From Nitrolancea sp040255925 (GTDB lineage Bacteria > Chloroflexota > Chloroflexia > Thermomicrobiales > Thermomicrobiaceae): 20,268 nucleotides of DNA. The position numbers and the translations under genes are program-made. The stretch is from positions 1-20,268 of the forward strand of contig JBDZVX010000038.1 of the NCBI GenBank assembly GCA_040255925.1, given 5' to 3'. Of this stretch, positions 8,001 to 15,518 are shown piece after piece (the first letter of the stretch is position 1; each line of letters begins with the position of its first letter). Below the pieces are notes generated by a model. That model did no database searches. It worked only from the letters and a program-made list of their open reading frames with translations, and was not told the DNA's origin.

Positions 8001-8510
8001 CATCGTCCGGATACCGCGAAGCAACCGGCCTTGCAGGAGCTCTTTTAGATAATCATTCAGATCGCAGGGCTCCCAGGGCGGAAGCGAGAGCGGGCCACTG
8101 GTGAGTTGCGGCCAGCCGATCCGGGGCGCGCCGAGCTGCAATCGCCGCAGCGCCGCCTCCCTCGGGTCCATGCGGTTACCGACCGGACCCTGGCCGTCCA
8201 GGAGATACTGGCTATTCGCCCACGAGTCGTCTACCGGGAGTCCAACGATCTCGACTGGCTCCCAGCCGGGCAGGTTTGCCAGCTCCTGAGGTGTCGCGCT
8301 ACCGCCGGGCTGCTTGCGACGCCAGACCATGAACGGTTCCAGCGGCTGGCCGAGGACGGGATGAAGCAGCCAGCGGAGCTGTAACGGGGCCGGATCGAAC
8401 CCGGTCTGGAGCACGGGGCCGTCGTAACGCAGCCGCTCTTGCTCTTGTCCCCAATCTACACGCGCGGCTTGCACGTTGAACAGCCAGGGAACGGCCCACC
8501 GTTCGATCAT
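5049..8510 (-). CDS. Giant Fn3-like multidomain protein
   Basis: A 1153-aa protein of unknown function. The N-terminal 400 residues are not recognisable; they include a long helical stretch around 160-230 and a segment ASLALGFGAALFDNEGD. From about 430 onward the chain looks like successive fibronectin type III or Ig-like beta sandwiches. Inter-domain 'P-AP' openings occur near residues 433, 585, 722 and 836, each followed by strands such as VDFSWDW, AVLNWSGD and SLVSWSSN. No signal peptide, transmembrane helix or sorting motif is visible. The ATG at 8510 overlaps the TGA of the upstream giant gene (ATGA), so the two are probably translationally coupled and made in equal amounts. A longer frame reaching 8738 lies inside the upstream gene and is rejected. 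A 32-bp perfect palindrome lies near the 3' end. Confidence 0.75.
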   Translation of the reverse strand: MIERWAVPWLFNVQAARVDWGQEQERLRYDGPVLQTGFDPAPLQLRWLLHPVLGQPLEPFMVWRRKQPGGSATPQELANLPGWEPVEIVGLPVDDSWANSQYLLDGQGPVGNRMDPREAALRRLQLGAPRIGWPQLTSGPLSLPPWEPCDLNDYLKELLQGRLLRGIRTMLTENPDPLTHAAFVEREVEAANLRRLKPRLFGTDASAGAAIEQPSRAEWHSLGLLALSAGSDPLASLALGFGAALFDNEGDMYMVSVRHRLTIANQEFEFELAGVVTMNSQAPIPKAPTGLSATLLNRNRPLVLDGPGSDSVGVRWTRPLNPAFSAQPPTAAYPSSFAVGRFGPGPHDAQILLTRRPEPLTGWLPFVPSQPVEAQPVLFTDHLNRAAIVSGEVVADPVPMQATYAVAAQDIFGRWSTWRTTGYNATGEAPQAPSILAVQLDPSGELTVDFSWDWSNRSPEFMELTAAFEDDPANRLITARLHFGGNVQPGAAGVQVIPLTPGRAEATGWGTPQDAGQLEPGVRYYRLSTTVPLSFGGKRSRTLLVQARGQCHVHQVMIPGWNVSPFGPPKKAMIYDPAPPPPPRVPEAPQWASLPDVAGVSRAVLNWSGDPSVAGYALYEATETALLAALGRPGPDTAQLFTDRLAVLRSANLPALRSTFRRVRDDLIPPATPMTSVEVALPQGSAVLHLYAVTAFGHNQQESAWPSNSKQFIAVAASRLAVPNAPALESNPTSANGQPAVNLRIMVGAGSPVKQIELYRTRDELLAASVDTMGPPIVTLNVTGAELIFTDTTVTPGWRRIWYRAVAWSADDDLRGFVAARSPSSAKVSVLLPPQTAPTVTDLRVNEPGSTQSESLVSWSSNAPVPVTPLGPHTAALEATDGTGTVTLHLSGRLDTMPFFNSLADLPPANPADRKIIRVGVPGTPPYRFFSWVPRPAPDQAFQVTAKMIDPLGRIGRFTADVPPLPIPSTPINIVEVRAPGINTVFDPSGSLVVNDSTAAIRLPGTGGEGFLQTRLAPPGVAGTPGAGFRPYLYRINLGGISGDPPTQGVTAVRLPVADLARLDYTGTGRQADLFVISAGGIGTRAPRSARREGHAIVLTFDPPLRVGSAATAGESSFFIGLAAAGPPQPGTSQLLDRQGHVIEVACRVPSTN
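5118..5149. repeat. 32-bp perfect GC-rich palindrome inside a CDS
   Basis: The two 16-bp halves meet between 5133 and 5134 with no mismatch and no spacer; the core is GCGGCGGGCCCGCCGC. It sits about 70 bp before the stop of the Fn3-like gene and encodes Gly/Ala/Pro-rich residues. It could fold into a cruciform or a stable mRNA stem. Confidence 0.8.
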
Positions 8511-11500
8511 GCCTCGGCCTCCCAGGGAGCCATTGCAAGGCTGGCGGTTGCCAGCTTCGTCGTTTCCACGGCGTGATCGCCGTCGAACAGATCGTGATGT
8601 GTTTGCCGGAGCGCGAGGTTGAGTGTCCCTCCCCGCGCGCCGGGACGGAGGAACACCAGTGTCCGCCCCCCGCCAGCCGAGGAGACAAATCTCGTGACAA
8701 CCGGGCCGGCTCCGGGCGTCTCGATGACATCGAGCCACGGCTTAGGCCGAAGCTGCCAGCGCCGCGTACCCGCCTGGTCGGTGACCTCTTCCGGTACCTT
8801 GCGCCAGCGCCACAATGGCTCCGTCGTTTCCAGCAATAGCGCCACCGGCTGGGAGGGAATGCCGCCGGCACCGTCCTGCCAGATCAGGGTGACCCGCGGC
8901 TGATCCGGCCGGGTCAGATCACCCCAGCGCACCCGCCGCAGGCATTGCTCGATCTCGAGGTCCGGTACCTGCACCGCCGGCCCAGGATGTTGATTTGCGA
9001 GCTTAATCAGCGCCGACCCGTCCGCGACGCGGCGATGGCGGACCTCGGCTCGCGCGATATCCGCGGCCAGCGCCCGCGCGCTCTGATAGTGGGAGGTGCT
9101 GAAATGGCGGCGAAAGAGCGGGTGCATCCGGTCGTTTGTTGCGGGCTCCCCCTCGATGTCCAGGATGTAGTCCGTCAGTGGCTCCAGATCCATCGTCAGC
9201 GTGATGCGCTCGTGCCGGGCTGACTGGCCGGTAATGGTGAGACAGGGCTGATCGGCCACGGCCACGCATAGGGCGTTCTCCCAGGGCGTCATGGCGCTCG
9301 CGGGAATCGCCGCCGCGCCTACAACGGTCTCATCCAGCCGGACGCGGGCCGGGTCGAAATGGGGCGACGGTGATGGATGGTGCCCCGACGCTGCCCGTAC
9401 GACCGCGAAGAGCTTCTGGCCGTAGGCCTTGAACAGCTTGCGCACGGCGTTCGTCGCGAACACGACCCGGATCGGATCTCCCCAGAAGAAGAACTCCTGG
9501 AACGGTTCGGGACTCGTGGTTAAAATCCAGGGGTCCAGCCGCTCCGGGGGCCGGTCGTCGGTCTTGAAAACGAAGCGCTGCTGGAGTCCCTGTACCTGCC
9601 CGCTCGGCTTGGGCGCTCCCTGGTCATCCACGTCGGCCACCGCGACGTCATAGGCCGCCGTCACCGTATAGGTCGCGCCCGGACGCAACAGTGCTCGCTT
9701 GCCCTGGTCGGCCCCCAGGGCTCCGTTCACGACGTCGATCTCGGCCTGCCGCTGTTGCTTGTCATAGCTATACCGGAACTCCTCCGCCGTCGTGGCGCCC
9801 TCGACGGCCAGGATGCCCCAGTAACGCTCCAGGAGCCCAACCTCGCCGTCGGCGCCGATCTCGATTTGGGCCGTGCCAGTCGGCAGCGCCACGTCGACGA
9901 GCAGCAACGGCGGCTCGTAGAAGGGGCCCACGTAGACGTGATACCAGGCGTCGATCATCTCTTGCACCGGCATCGCCCAGGGACTGGCCGGATCGTTCCA
10001 TTCGCCGGGGAGATCGGAGAGGGTGTGGACTTGCCGCGTGTTCTGGGCGTCGATCGGCAGATCGAGGCCGGAGTCGTTGCCATCCGCATCCAGCGAACGC
10101 AGCCGCAGTTGTCCGGTTTCCCACACTCTCCAATGCACGAAGAGCAGCACACGTGCGTGCGTCAGCCCACCGGCATCGAGTCTCAGTGCGTCTGCCAGCC
10201 CGTTCAGGCTCGGCGCTCCCAATGCGTCCAGGATGCCCACCAAGCGGTCGTCCTCCAGCAGCGGGCGCGGCTTGGGGCCGGTGAGTGGCCCGACCATGAT
10301 CCGATCCGGCACCGCTGGCGAGGCGAAGACGATGGCTGGATCGGCCTGACGCAGCGCGTCGACGATAGCGTTTCTCGATCGCCACGGCTCGGTTACGCGT
10401 AGCGTGACGGCGGGAGGTGTCGAACGCACGGTGCCTGCCTCGTCAGGCCAGGGCATGCCGGTCAGCGTCCAGCCGGATGGGGACGGTCCCGCCGGTTTGG
10501 GCCGGAAGGTCCAGAGCACGCCGACCGGCCCCGCAACCTCGGCGCAGATATCGCCCCAGCGGCGGGTCACGCGCTGGTCGAGACTGGTGGTGCGCTCGGC
10601 CGCGACCGGCGTCGGGTCCGGAATCCAGTTGAGCAGCGCCAGTTGCACATCGTTGTCCTCGCCGCCGGTGGGTTTGCCTGTACGGTCCCACCAGACGCAG
10701 GGCGTGTCGCCTTCATCGAACGGGGGATCGAGTGGCGCGCCGGCGGCGTTCGTGGCGGTCAGGGCAAGGGACTTGAGCGTGTAGCGATAGAACCGCTCTC
10801 CCCGACGCGCCCAGCCGTCGGCCGGTAGCTTGGGTGCTAGGGGCTGGCCAAAGGGTTTACAGGCGGGATCGACGTAGGGCCGCATCTCGAATTGCAGCAC
10901 CGGGATCGCGTCGATTGGGACCACCGGCGGTGTGCCACCGAGGTGATTCTGCTCGTCGAAGCGAGCCGCGTCACCAAGGCTGCCGTCAACCGGCCGGTCG
11001 GTCCCAGTGCCGGGTATCAGCGCCGGCGAGCGACTGTGGAGCGACATGGCGCGTACCATCGGCTCGGGCTCCGGCAGTTGCTGGGGCTTGCTGCCCAGCT
11101 CCAGCGCGACACAGCCCTCGACGTCGAAAAAGAAGAAGTCGACCTTGCCACAGACCTCGGCATACACGTAGAAGTCGTTATCGGTAATCAGCACATCGGC
11201 CGAGGCTGACGCCTCAATACCGATAATGAACAGGTGAAGCTCGCCGCTCACCTTCATCTTCCCGACGATCAGGAAGGGCTTGAAGCTGATACCGACGTCC
11301 GCTTGCGCGGCGATCTTGAGGTAGAGCCCGATATCCTCGAGCCCCCAAGTGAGGGCGGCGCGTACGCCGGCGGCAACCGAGAAGCCGTGCAGCGGCTGAA
11401 GCGGGAAGTCGGGGATTCCATTGCCGTGAATCATGAGGTAGCCGTCGGCCCGCAGGTTGAATAGGAACTTGATCGAGGCCGGGGTTTTCGGCGGGATCGC

Positions 11501-13807
11501 ACCGATGTCCAGATGCCAGTTCGAAAGCTGATTGAAATCGAAGAAGGCTTCGACCGGAACCCGGACCTCTAGCAAGGGCTTGATCTTGTATTCCACGACG
11601 ATGCCGATGGTGAGCGAATCGGGCGACAGTTCGATCACGGCGAGGAACGTCCCAGTGTCAGTGCCGCGCGTGCCGGGCCGTGGGCTGAGAATGTCGGCGT
11701 TCATGACCAGGAGCAGCTTTGGTTCGGGTAACTCGATCACCACCATGCCCTTGGCGTGGACCAGGAATCCCCCCTCGACGGTTCCGAGGACCGTACCGAG
11801 ACCGAACGCCCACTGGTACGCCTGTGGCCGCCAGGCTGCCAGCTTCGTCGCGTCGCCCTGCGCTTGATTGACGAACCAGCCGAGCGCGGTTTCGGTTGGC
11901 GCTTGATTGCGCTCGAAATGCATGGCGAACAGACCGAGGAAGCCGAAGAGTCCGAGACCGGAGTTCGCCAGCGGAATCGGCACCGGCAGCTCCACCCCGA
12001 GGGTCGCGAGCACCGCGGTTACAGCTTCCTGGGTCTGGGCATCAACCGCATTCTGAAGCGCGAGTCCCGCGGCCACGCGAACACCGAGCGGCGTCACCGA
12101 CGCGTCCAGGCTTCCTGCGAAACCGCCATTTTCCAGCTTGAGGTAGCCGCTACCCGTGAGCGCGCCCGGCACGTCAAGATGCGCTCCCAGCGCGGTCAGC
12201 GTCGGGGGATCGCAGGAGTCGATGGGAATCCGGATGCTCGACCGGTCCACGGTCACCACGCCAAGATCCGCTTTGATCTCCAGATCGACCTCGAACATCA
12301 GCGGGTTCTGGCGAGCCATTCGGGCCCCACGCGGCTGCACGATGTCGCCGAGCGGACCCGGCACTTCGAACATGCCTGGATCGCTCAAGTCGAGGCTAAA
12401 GCCCTTCGCCGGATCGAAGACCGGCTGCAGCCGCGGGCTGCCGCCGTTGGAGCCGAAATCCAGCCGGAGGCCGATGGCTTGGTGGCGTAGCTTCAGGGGG
12501 CGGCGGGTGGCGAGCAGCGTCGCGCCCGCCACTTTGGCGGTGACGTGCAGCTCGGTCTCTACGTCGAAGAATAGAAACCCTTCCGGCTCGCCGGTCGCCG
12601 GTTGGCGTATGATGAGCTCGCCGCCGAATACGGTCACCGACATCGTATGGACCAGCCCTGCCGCCACAAGCGCGCCCGCCGCCCCCGCGCCGAGCGCAAG
12701 ATCAACGTAGCCGCTCGCTCCGGCTCCCGGTAGGTTGGGGACGAGCAACGGCGCGAACACCGCATAGGCGCCGAGCGTATCTCGAGGGAGGTCTACCCCG
12801 CCGGGATTGGTGCGCTGGGTGCGCCAGAGGTAGTTTTTCCCTCCGTCGGCCGCCAGTGTGAGCGCCACGCGCCAGCGACCATTGAGCGTCAGGCTCAGCG
12901 TGAAGTTCACGGTGCCGGAGCCCGATGGGTCGTCTAATATGCCGCCTAGCCGGCGCTCCGCCGCGCTCTTGACATCAATCCGGCCCGTGATCTCAAGCAG
13001 CGTTACCGCATTGCGGTTCAATCGCAGGCGGCACGCGAGCGCTTGGAGGAAGTCCGGCCTCCCGGCGGCTCCCGGTCCATCGACCGACGCCAGCGTGAAG
13101 TCACCCGAGACGCCGGCGTTTGTGCCGAGCCCAATCCGGAGATCGTGGACGCCGCCGCGCATCGCGAGCGCCGGGACGCCAGGTGGTGCTACAAAGATTT
13201 CGGCGTCCGGCGCCGTGATCTCCGGCTCGCCGGGCCCATCGAGCTTGAGGCTGGCTTGCTCGAAGCCGAGGCCGAGCGTGGTGCCGGGTCCGATGAGCGC
13301 AAACGGCGGCGTCATCGTGACCATGAGCGCCCCGGCATGCTCGGCTGGCGCCAATCGCGCCGTCGCGGCGCCGGCTGGTCCAGCGCTGGCATTCACGATC
13401 AGGAGGAGATCGGGGAGGTGCAGGGCTACGTTCCCGCCTGAGGCCTGTAGGGTGCCGTCCGGCTTGAGCTGGGCGGCGCGGAGGAAGGGAAGCGGGACGG
13501 TGAGCGCGAGCAGTTTCAGCTCGACCGATGCCGGGTGGGTGCTGTCCGGCGGCACGATCGTGAACTCAACCGGACCGGCGGGCACGCTGAAGACGACCGC
13601 GTCAGCGCCCTGGGCGGCACGGACGCTCACGCCGCCGGATGTTGGGACGAACGTGAGGGCGGCCAGGTCGGCCTGCCCGGTCAACTCGTTGCCGTCGAAG
13701 GGTGGTCTCGGTCTGAGCGAGCCCAGGATCTGACCCGCGTCAGAGTCGGCATCGATGACCGCGGTGAATCGCTGGCGCAGCACGTCGAGCAAGGTCTGAC
13801 CGGGCAT
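8507..13807 (-). CDS. Giant DUF6603-like beta-repeat protein
   Basis: A 1766-aa protein. Residues 1-400 are built of many short beta strands with little charge. Residues about 400-900 resemble the DUF6603 family as I know it. This part includes GLGLFGFLGLFAMHFERN near 615, then LLLVMNADIL, FNLRADGYLMIHGNGIPDFP, FKPFLIVGKMKVSG and FFFFDVEGCVALELG near 890. The C-terminal half (900-1766) is Pro/Trp-rich with Ig-like strands (for example YTVTAAYDVAVADV). No signal peptide or membrane anchor is seen. The ATG at 13807 has AGGAGG (13814-13819) 7 bases upstream. The TGA overlaps the ATG of the next giant gene. The molecular role of DUF6603 is not established to my knowledge. The repeated amphipathic sheets would suit a fibre, channel-like shell or lipid-transfer groove, which is inference. 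Confidence 0.72.
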   Translation of the reverse strand: MPGQTLLDVLRQRFTAVIDADSDAGQILGSLRPRPPFDGNELTGQADLAALTFVPTSGGVSVRAAQGADAVVFSVPAGPVEFTIVPPDSTHPASVELKLLALTVPLPFLRAAQLKPDGTLQASGGNVALHLPDLLLIVNASAGPAGAATARLAPAEHAGALMVTMTPPFALIGPGTTLGLGFEQASLKLDGPGEPEITAPDAEIFVAPPGVPALAMRGGVHDLRIGLGTNAGVSGDFTLASVDGPGAAGRPDFLQALACRLRLNRNAVTLLEITGRIDVKSAAERRLGGILDDPSGSGTVNFTLSLTLNGRWRVALTLAADGGKNYLWRTQRTNPGGVDLPRDTLGAYAVFAPLLVPNLPGAGASGYVDLALGAGAAGALVAAGLVHTMSVTVFGGELIIRQPATGEPEGFLFFDVETELHVTAKVAGATLLATRRPLKLRHQAIGLRLDFGSNGGSPRLQPVFDPAKGFSLDLSDPGMFEVPGPLGDIVQPRGARMARQNPLMFEVDLEIKADLGVVTVDRSSIRIPIDSCDPPTLTALGAHLDVPGALTGSGYLKLENGGFAGSLDASVTPLGVRVAAGLALQNAVDAQTQEAVTAVLATLGVELPVPIPLANSGLGLFGFLGLFAMHFERNQAPTETALGWFVNQAQGDATKLAAWRPQAYQWAFGLGTVLGTVEGGFLVHAKGMVVIELPEPKLLLVMNADILSPRPGTRGTDTGTFLAVIELSPDSLTIGIVVEYKIKPLLEVRVPVEAFFDFNQLSNWHLDIGAIPPKTPASIKFLFNLRADGYLMIHGNGIPDFPLQPLHGFSVAAGVRAALTWGLEDIGLYLKIAAQADVGISFKPFLIVGKMKVSGELHLFIIGIEASASADVLITDNDFYVYAEVCGKVDFFFFDVEGCVALELGSKPQQLPEPEPMVRAMSLHSRSPALIPGTGTDRPVDGSLGDAARFDEQNHLGGTPPVVPIDAIPVLQFEMRPYVDPACKPFGQPLAPKLPADGWARRGERFYRYTLKSLALTATNAAGAPLDPPFDEGDTPCVWWDRTGKPTGGEDNDVQLALLNWIPDPTPVAAERTTSLDQRVTRRWGDICAEVAGPVGVLWTFRPKPAGPSPSGWTLTGMPWPDEAGTVRSTPPAVTLRVTEPWRSRNAIVDALRQADPAIVFASPAVPDRIMVGPLTGPKPRPLLEDDRLVGILDALGAPSLNGLADALRLDAGGLTHARVLLFVHWRVWETGQLRLRSLDADGNDSGLDLPIDAQNTRQVHTLSDLPGEWNDPASPWAMPVQEMIDAWYHVYVGPFYEPPLLLVDVALPTGTAQIEIGADGEVGLLERYWGILAVEGATTAEEFRYSYDKQQRQAEIDVVNGALGADQGKRALLRPGATYTVTAAYDVAVADVDDQGAPKPSGQVQGLQQRFVFKTDDRPPERLDPWILTTSPEPFQEFFFWGDPIRVVFATNAVRKLFKAYGQKLFAVVRAASGHHPSPSPHFDPARVRLDETVVGAAAIPASAMTPWENALCVAVADQPCLTITGQSARHERITLTMDLEPLTDYILDIEGEPATNDRMHPLFRRHFSTSHYQSARALAADIARAEVRHRRVADGSALIKLANQHPGPAVQVPDLEIEQCLRRVRWGDLTRPDQPRVTLIWQDGAGGIPSQPVALLLETTEPLWRWRKVPEEVTDQAGTRRWQLRPKPWLDVIETPGAGPVVTRFVSSAGGGRTLVFLRPGARGGTLNLALRQTHHDLFDGDHAVETTKLATASLAMAPWEAEA

Positions 13808-13813
13808 CTAAAC

Positions 13814-13819
13814 CCTCCT
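13814..13819 (-). promoter_or_regulatory. Ribosome binding site of the DUF6603-like gene
   Basis: AGGAGG on the minus strand, six bases before the ATG at 13807. It confirms the start. The rest of the 173-bp gap up to 13980 shows no gene and no obvious terminator, so co-transcription with the glucosaminidase gene is plausible. Confidence 0.8.
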
Positions 13820-13980
13820 GAGCGAACAGCGGCTCTATGCCTTGCCTGGCTGGCACGCCCACGTGCTTCTCTAGACCGGCCCGTGCGGATTTACAAGCAT
13901 TCCTTGTGCCCTGAACCCGCAGAGCACTGTTGGATGTGGAAGTTGATCGAAATCTGAGCGCTCGGACTCAACAACATGCC

Positions 13981-15074
13981 TCACCCGTAGAGACCGACAA
14001 GCCATTGCCAGGTTTCCGGTCCCACGATCCCGTCGATCGCGTTCAAGCGGTACATCGTTTGAAAGGCGGTTACCGCGGCTTCCGTGGACGGTCCGAAGAC
14101 GCCCTCGGCGTCCGTGATCGCAAGGTCGATATCCCAGAGACCCAGCAGTTGCTGGATGCCACTGACGGCGGGCCCGGCGTTTCCGATTCGCCGGGTAACG
14201 ATCAGCTTGCCCCAGGTTTTCGGTCCAACGATGCCATCGACCCCNNNNNNNNNNNNNNNNNNNNNNNNNNNNNNNNNNNNNNNNNNNNNNNNNNNNNNNN
14301 NNNNNNNNNNNNNNNNNNNNNNNNNNNNNNNNNNNNNNNNNNNNGCCGGGTAACGATCAGCTTGCCCCAGGTTTTCGGTCCAACGATGCCATCGACCCCC
14401 AGCCCATTCTGACCCTGGAAGGCGCGTACCGCTCTATCCGTAGCGGCATCAAAGTTGGTGTCGAAGGTGAGCGTGAGGCTGTTCCGCTCCTGGAGGAGCA
14501 GTTTGAGCGTCAATACGGCTGGCCGGTTGCCGTTGAGCCTGACCAGCGGCCAGTCGGGTTTCACTGGCGCATAGACGGGCGCTGGTCCGGAACTCTGGCT
14601 CGCGACTACATTGTATTGGTACAGGTTATTCGCGCGCATGATGTTGATCAGGGCGTTGGCGTAGTTCGGGTCGGTCGCGTAGCCCGCCTCAGCGATCTTC
14701 CGCGCGAACTCGTCCGCATCGTCCGAATGCTGAAACGCGGCTTGATAGCGGCTATTCCGCCGCAGAAAATCACCGTGGTCACGGAAGGAATCGGTCATGC
14801 TGGCGTAGGCGCGAAACCAGGCGTTGACCATCACCGACTGCCTGTTGATGACCTCACGAGAGGGGAGTTGGACCGCGCCGACCGCGATCGGGCCATAGTT
14901 CGTCGGCCCCTTCGCTTTGATGCCGAAGTAGTTGTTGGCGCTGCCCATGTGGAATTTGCCCCAGCCCGATTCGAGGATGGCCTGGGCGATCGTCACGGAT
15001 GTGGGGACGTTGAATTCCGACTCCGTCGCCTGTGCCGGCCCGACGCATGTCTGGATGAATTGCCCGTTCGGCAT
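13981..15074 (-). CDS. GH73-type glucosaminidase with peptidoglycan-binding domains, interrupted by assembly gap
   Basis: The protein cleaves peptidoglycan glycan strands by family homology. Residues 1-150 are a GH73 (FlgJ/Auto-like) domain: TIAQAILESGWGKF with candidate catalytic Glu35, then NYFGIKAKG and a C-terminal 'FARKIAEAGYATDPNYANALINIM' type segment. A PG_binding_1 domain follows at about 175-243, ending VDGIVGPKTWGKL. After the N gap the reading continues in a different apparent frame because the gap is 100 Ns. From 14244 down it gives the end of such a domain, then a complete second one ending DGIVGPETWQWLVGLYG and a TGA at 13981-13983. If the identical 55-bp flanks are overlapping contig ends, the joined gene is 939 nt and in frame (312 aa). 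If they are true repeats, more domains are missing. No signal peptide is present. ATG 15074 is the only good start in the open frame, with a weak GGAAGGGA upstream. Confidence 0.8.
14190..14244. repeat. 55-bp direct repeat, left copy at the gap edge
   Basis: Identical to 14345-14399. It ends exactly at the first N and encodes VDGIVGPKTWGKLIVTR on the minus strand. Confidence 0.9.
14245..14344. other. Assembly gap of 100 Ns
   Basis: Exactly 100 Ns, the customary placeholder for a gap of unknown size, so its length carries no information. It breaks the reading frame of the glucosaminidase gene artificially. Confidence 0.98.
14345..14399. repeat. 55-bp direct repeat, right copy at the gap edge
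   Basis: Identical to 14190-14244 and starting at the first base after the Ns. This indicates either a tandem domain repeat that defeated assembly or an unmerged contig overlap. Confidence 0.9.
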
Positions 15075-15158
15075 CTGGACACGTCCCTTCCCGATTTCCC
15101 CATTCAGATCGTCCGGCTCGTCAATCGAGGACGTGATTGTCTGTTATCCGGGTCCTTA

Positions 15159-15198
15159 ATTGACGGCCAATATAACGTGTGATACGCCGGTCGTCAAT
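15159..15198. promoter_or_regulatory. Candidate operator: inverted repeat over the block promoter
   Basis: ATTGACGGCC (15159-15168) and GGTCGTCAAT (15189-15198) are inverted copies matching at 9 of 10 positions, with centres 30 bp apart. One arm covers the -35 box; the other lies just past the -10 box near the expected transcription start. This layout suits a repressor site, but no regulator gene is adjacent. Confidence 0.4.
15169..15197 (-). promoter_or_regulatory. Sigma70-type promoter of the minus-strand block
   Basis: On the minus strand TTGACG (15192-15197), a 17-bp spacer and TATATT (15169-15174). This is close to consensus and points at the glucosaminidase gene, whose ATG is at 15074, giving a leader of roughly 85-90 nt. 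It is probably the main promoter of the 13-kb block. Confidence 0.7.
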
Positions 15199-15375
15199 GA
15201 AGGTAGGCGCATGATTTCAGAGGGTGACCTGGACGAGGAAGTTGGGGCGATTGCGCCATCCTTGCCGGCGATCCTGGCCGTGGTGTCGTCAGTGAAACGG
15301 GCAGGAAGGCGCGCTACCGGTGATTCTTCGATGCCGCCGGGCCTGAGCCGGTGTGGTGAACCGGTTTTGGGGAGG

Positions 15376-15422
15376 GGTCGCGGGAAGGGTGGCCTAACAG
15401 TGCTTAGCTCCCTCCCGCGACC
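15376..15422. terminator. GC-rich hairpin downstream of the persulfide dioxygenase gene
   Basis: Arms at 15376-15389 and 15410-15422 pair over 13 bp with one bulged base; the loop is 20 nt. It lies about 97 bases past the stop at 15519 (minus strand) and separates the sulfur operon from the promoter at 15192. No T-run follows in either direction. The rest of 15199-15518 shows no gene. Confidence 0.35.
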
Positions 15423-15518
15423 GTCAACACTACGAAGAACCGTGTTTGGGTTGGAAGCCGCCGTATTGCTCCCCGGCGTTCGGTCGCGACCAGCCGCCGG
15501 GTCACCCGAATTCGGCGA

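Noticed and set aside
8507..8738. Longer 5' end of the Fn3-like gene, starting at 8738
   Set aside because: It lies inside the upstream giant gene and reads Arg-rich nonsense; the ATGA junction at 8507-8510 explains the start.
12858..13733. Long plus-strand open frame opposite the DUF6603-like gene
   Set aside because: High-GC DNA leaves the antisense frames open. The translation is Ser/Arg/Pro-rich without domains, and the minus-strand gene has a good ribosome binding site and sensible composition.
14202..14244. Premature stop of the glucosaminidase gene just past the gap (at 14202)
   Set aside because: It arises only because 100 Ns shift the frame. The correct frame reads through a full extra peptidoglycan-binding domain to 13981.
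691..15074. Complete extracellular contractile injection system
   Set aside because: Only an AAA+ ATPase and peptidoglycan-active proteins fit. No sheath, tube, spike, baseplate or LysM-type hub protein could be seen, so the name is not justified.
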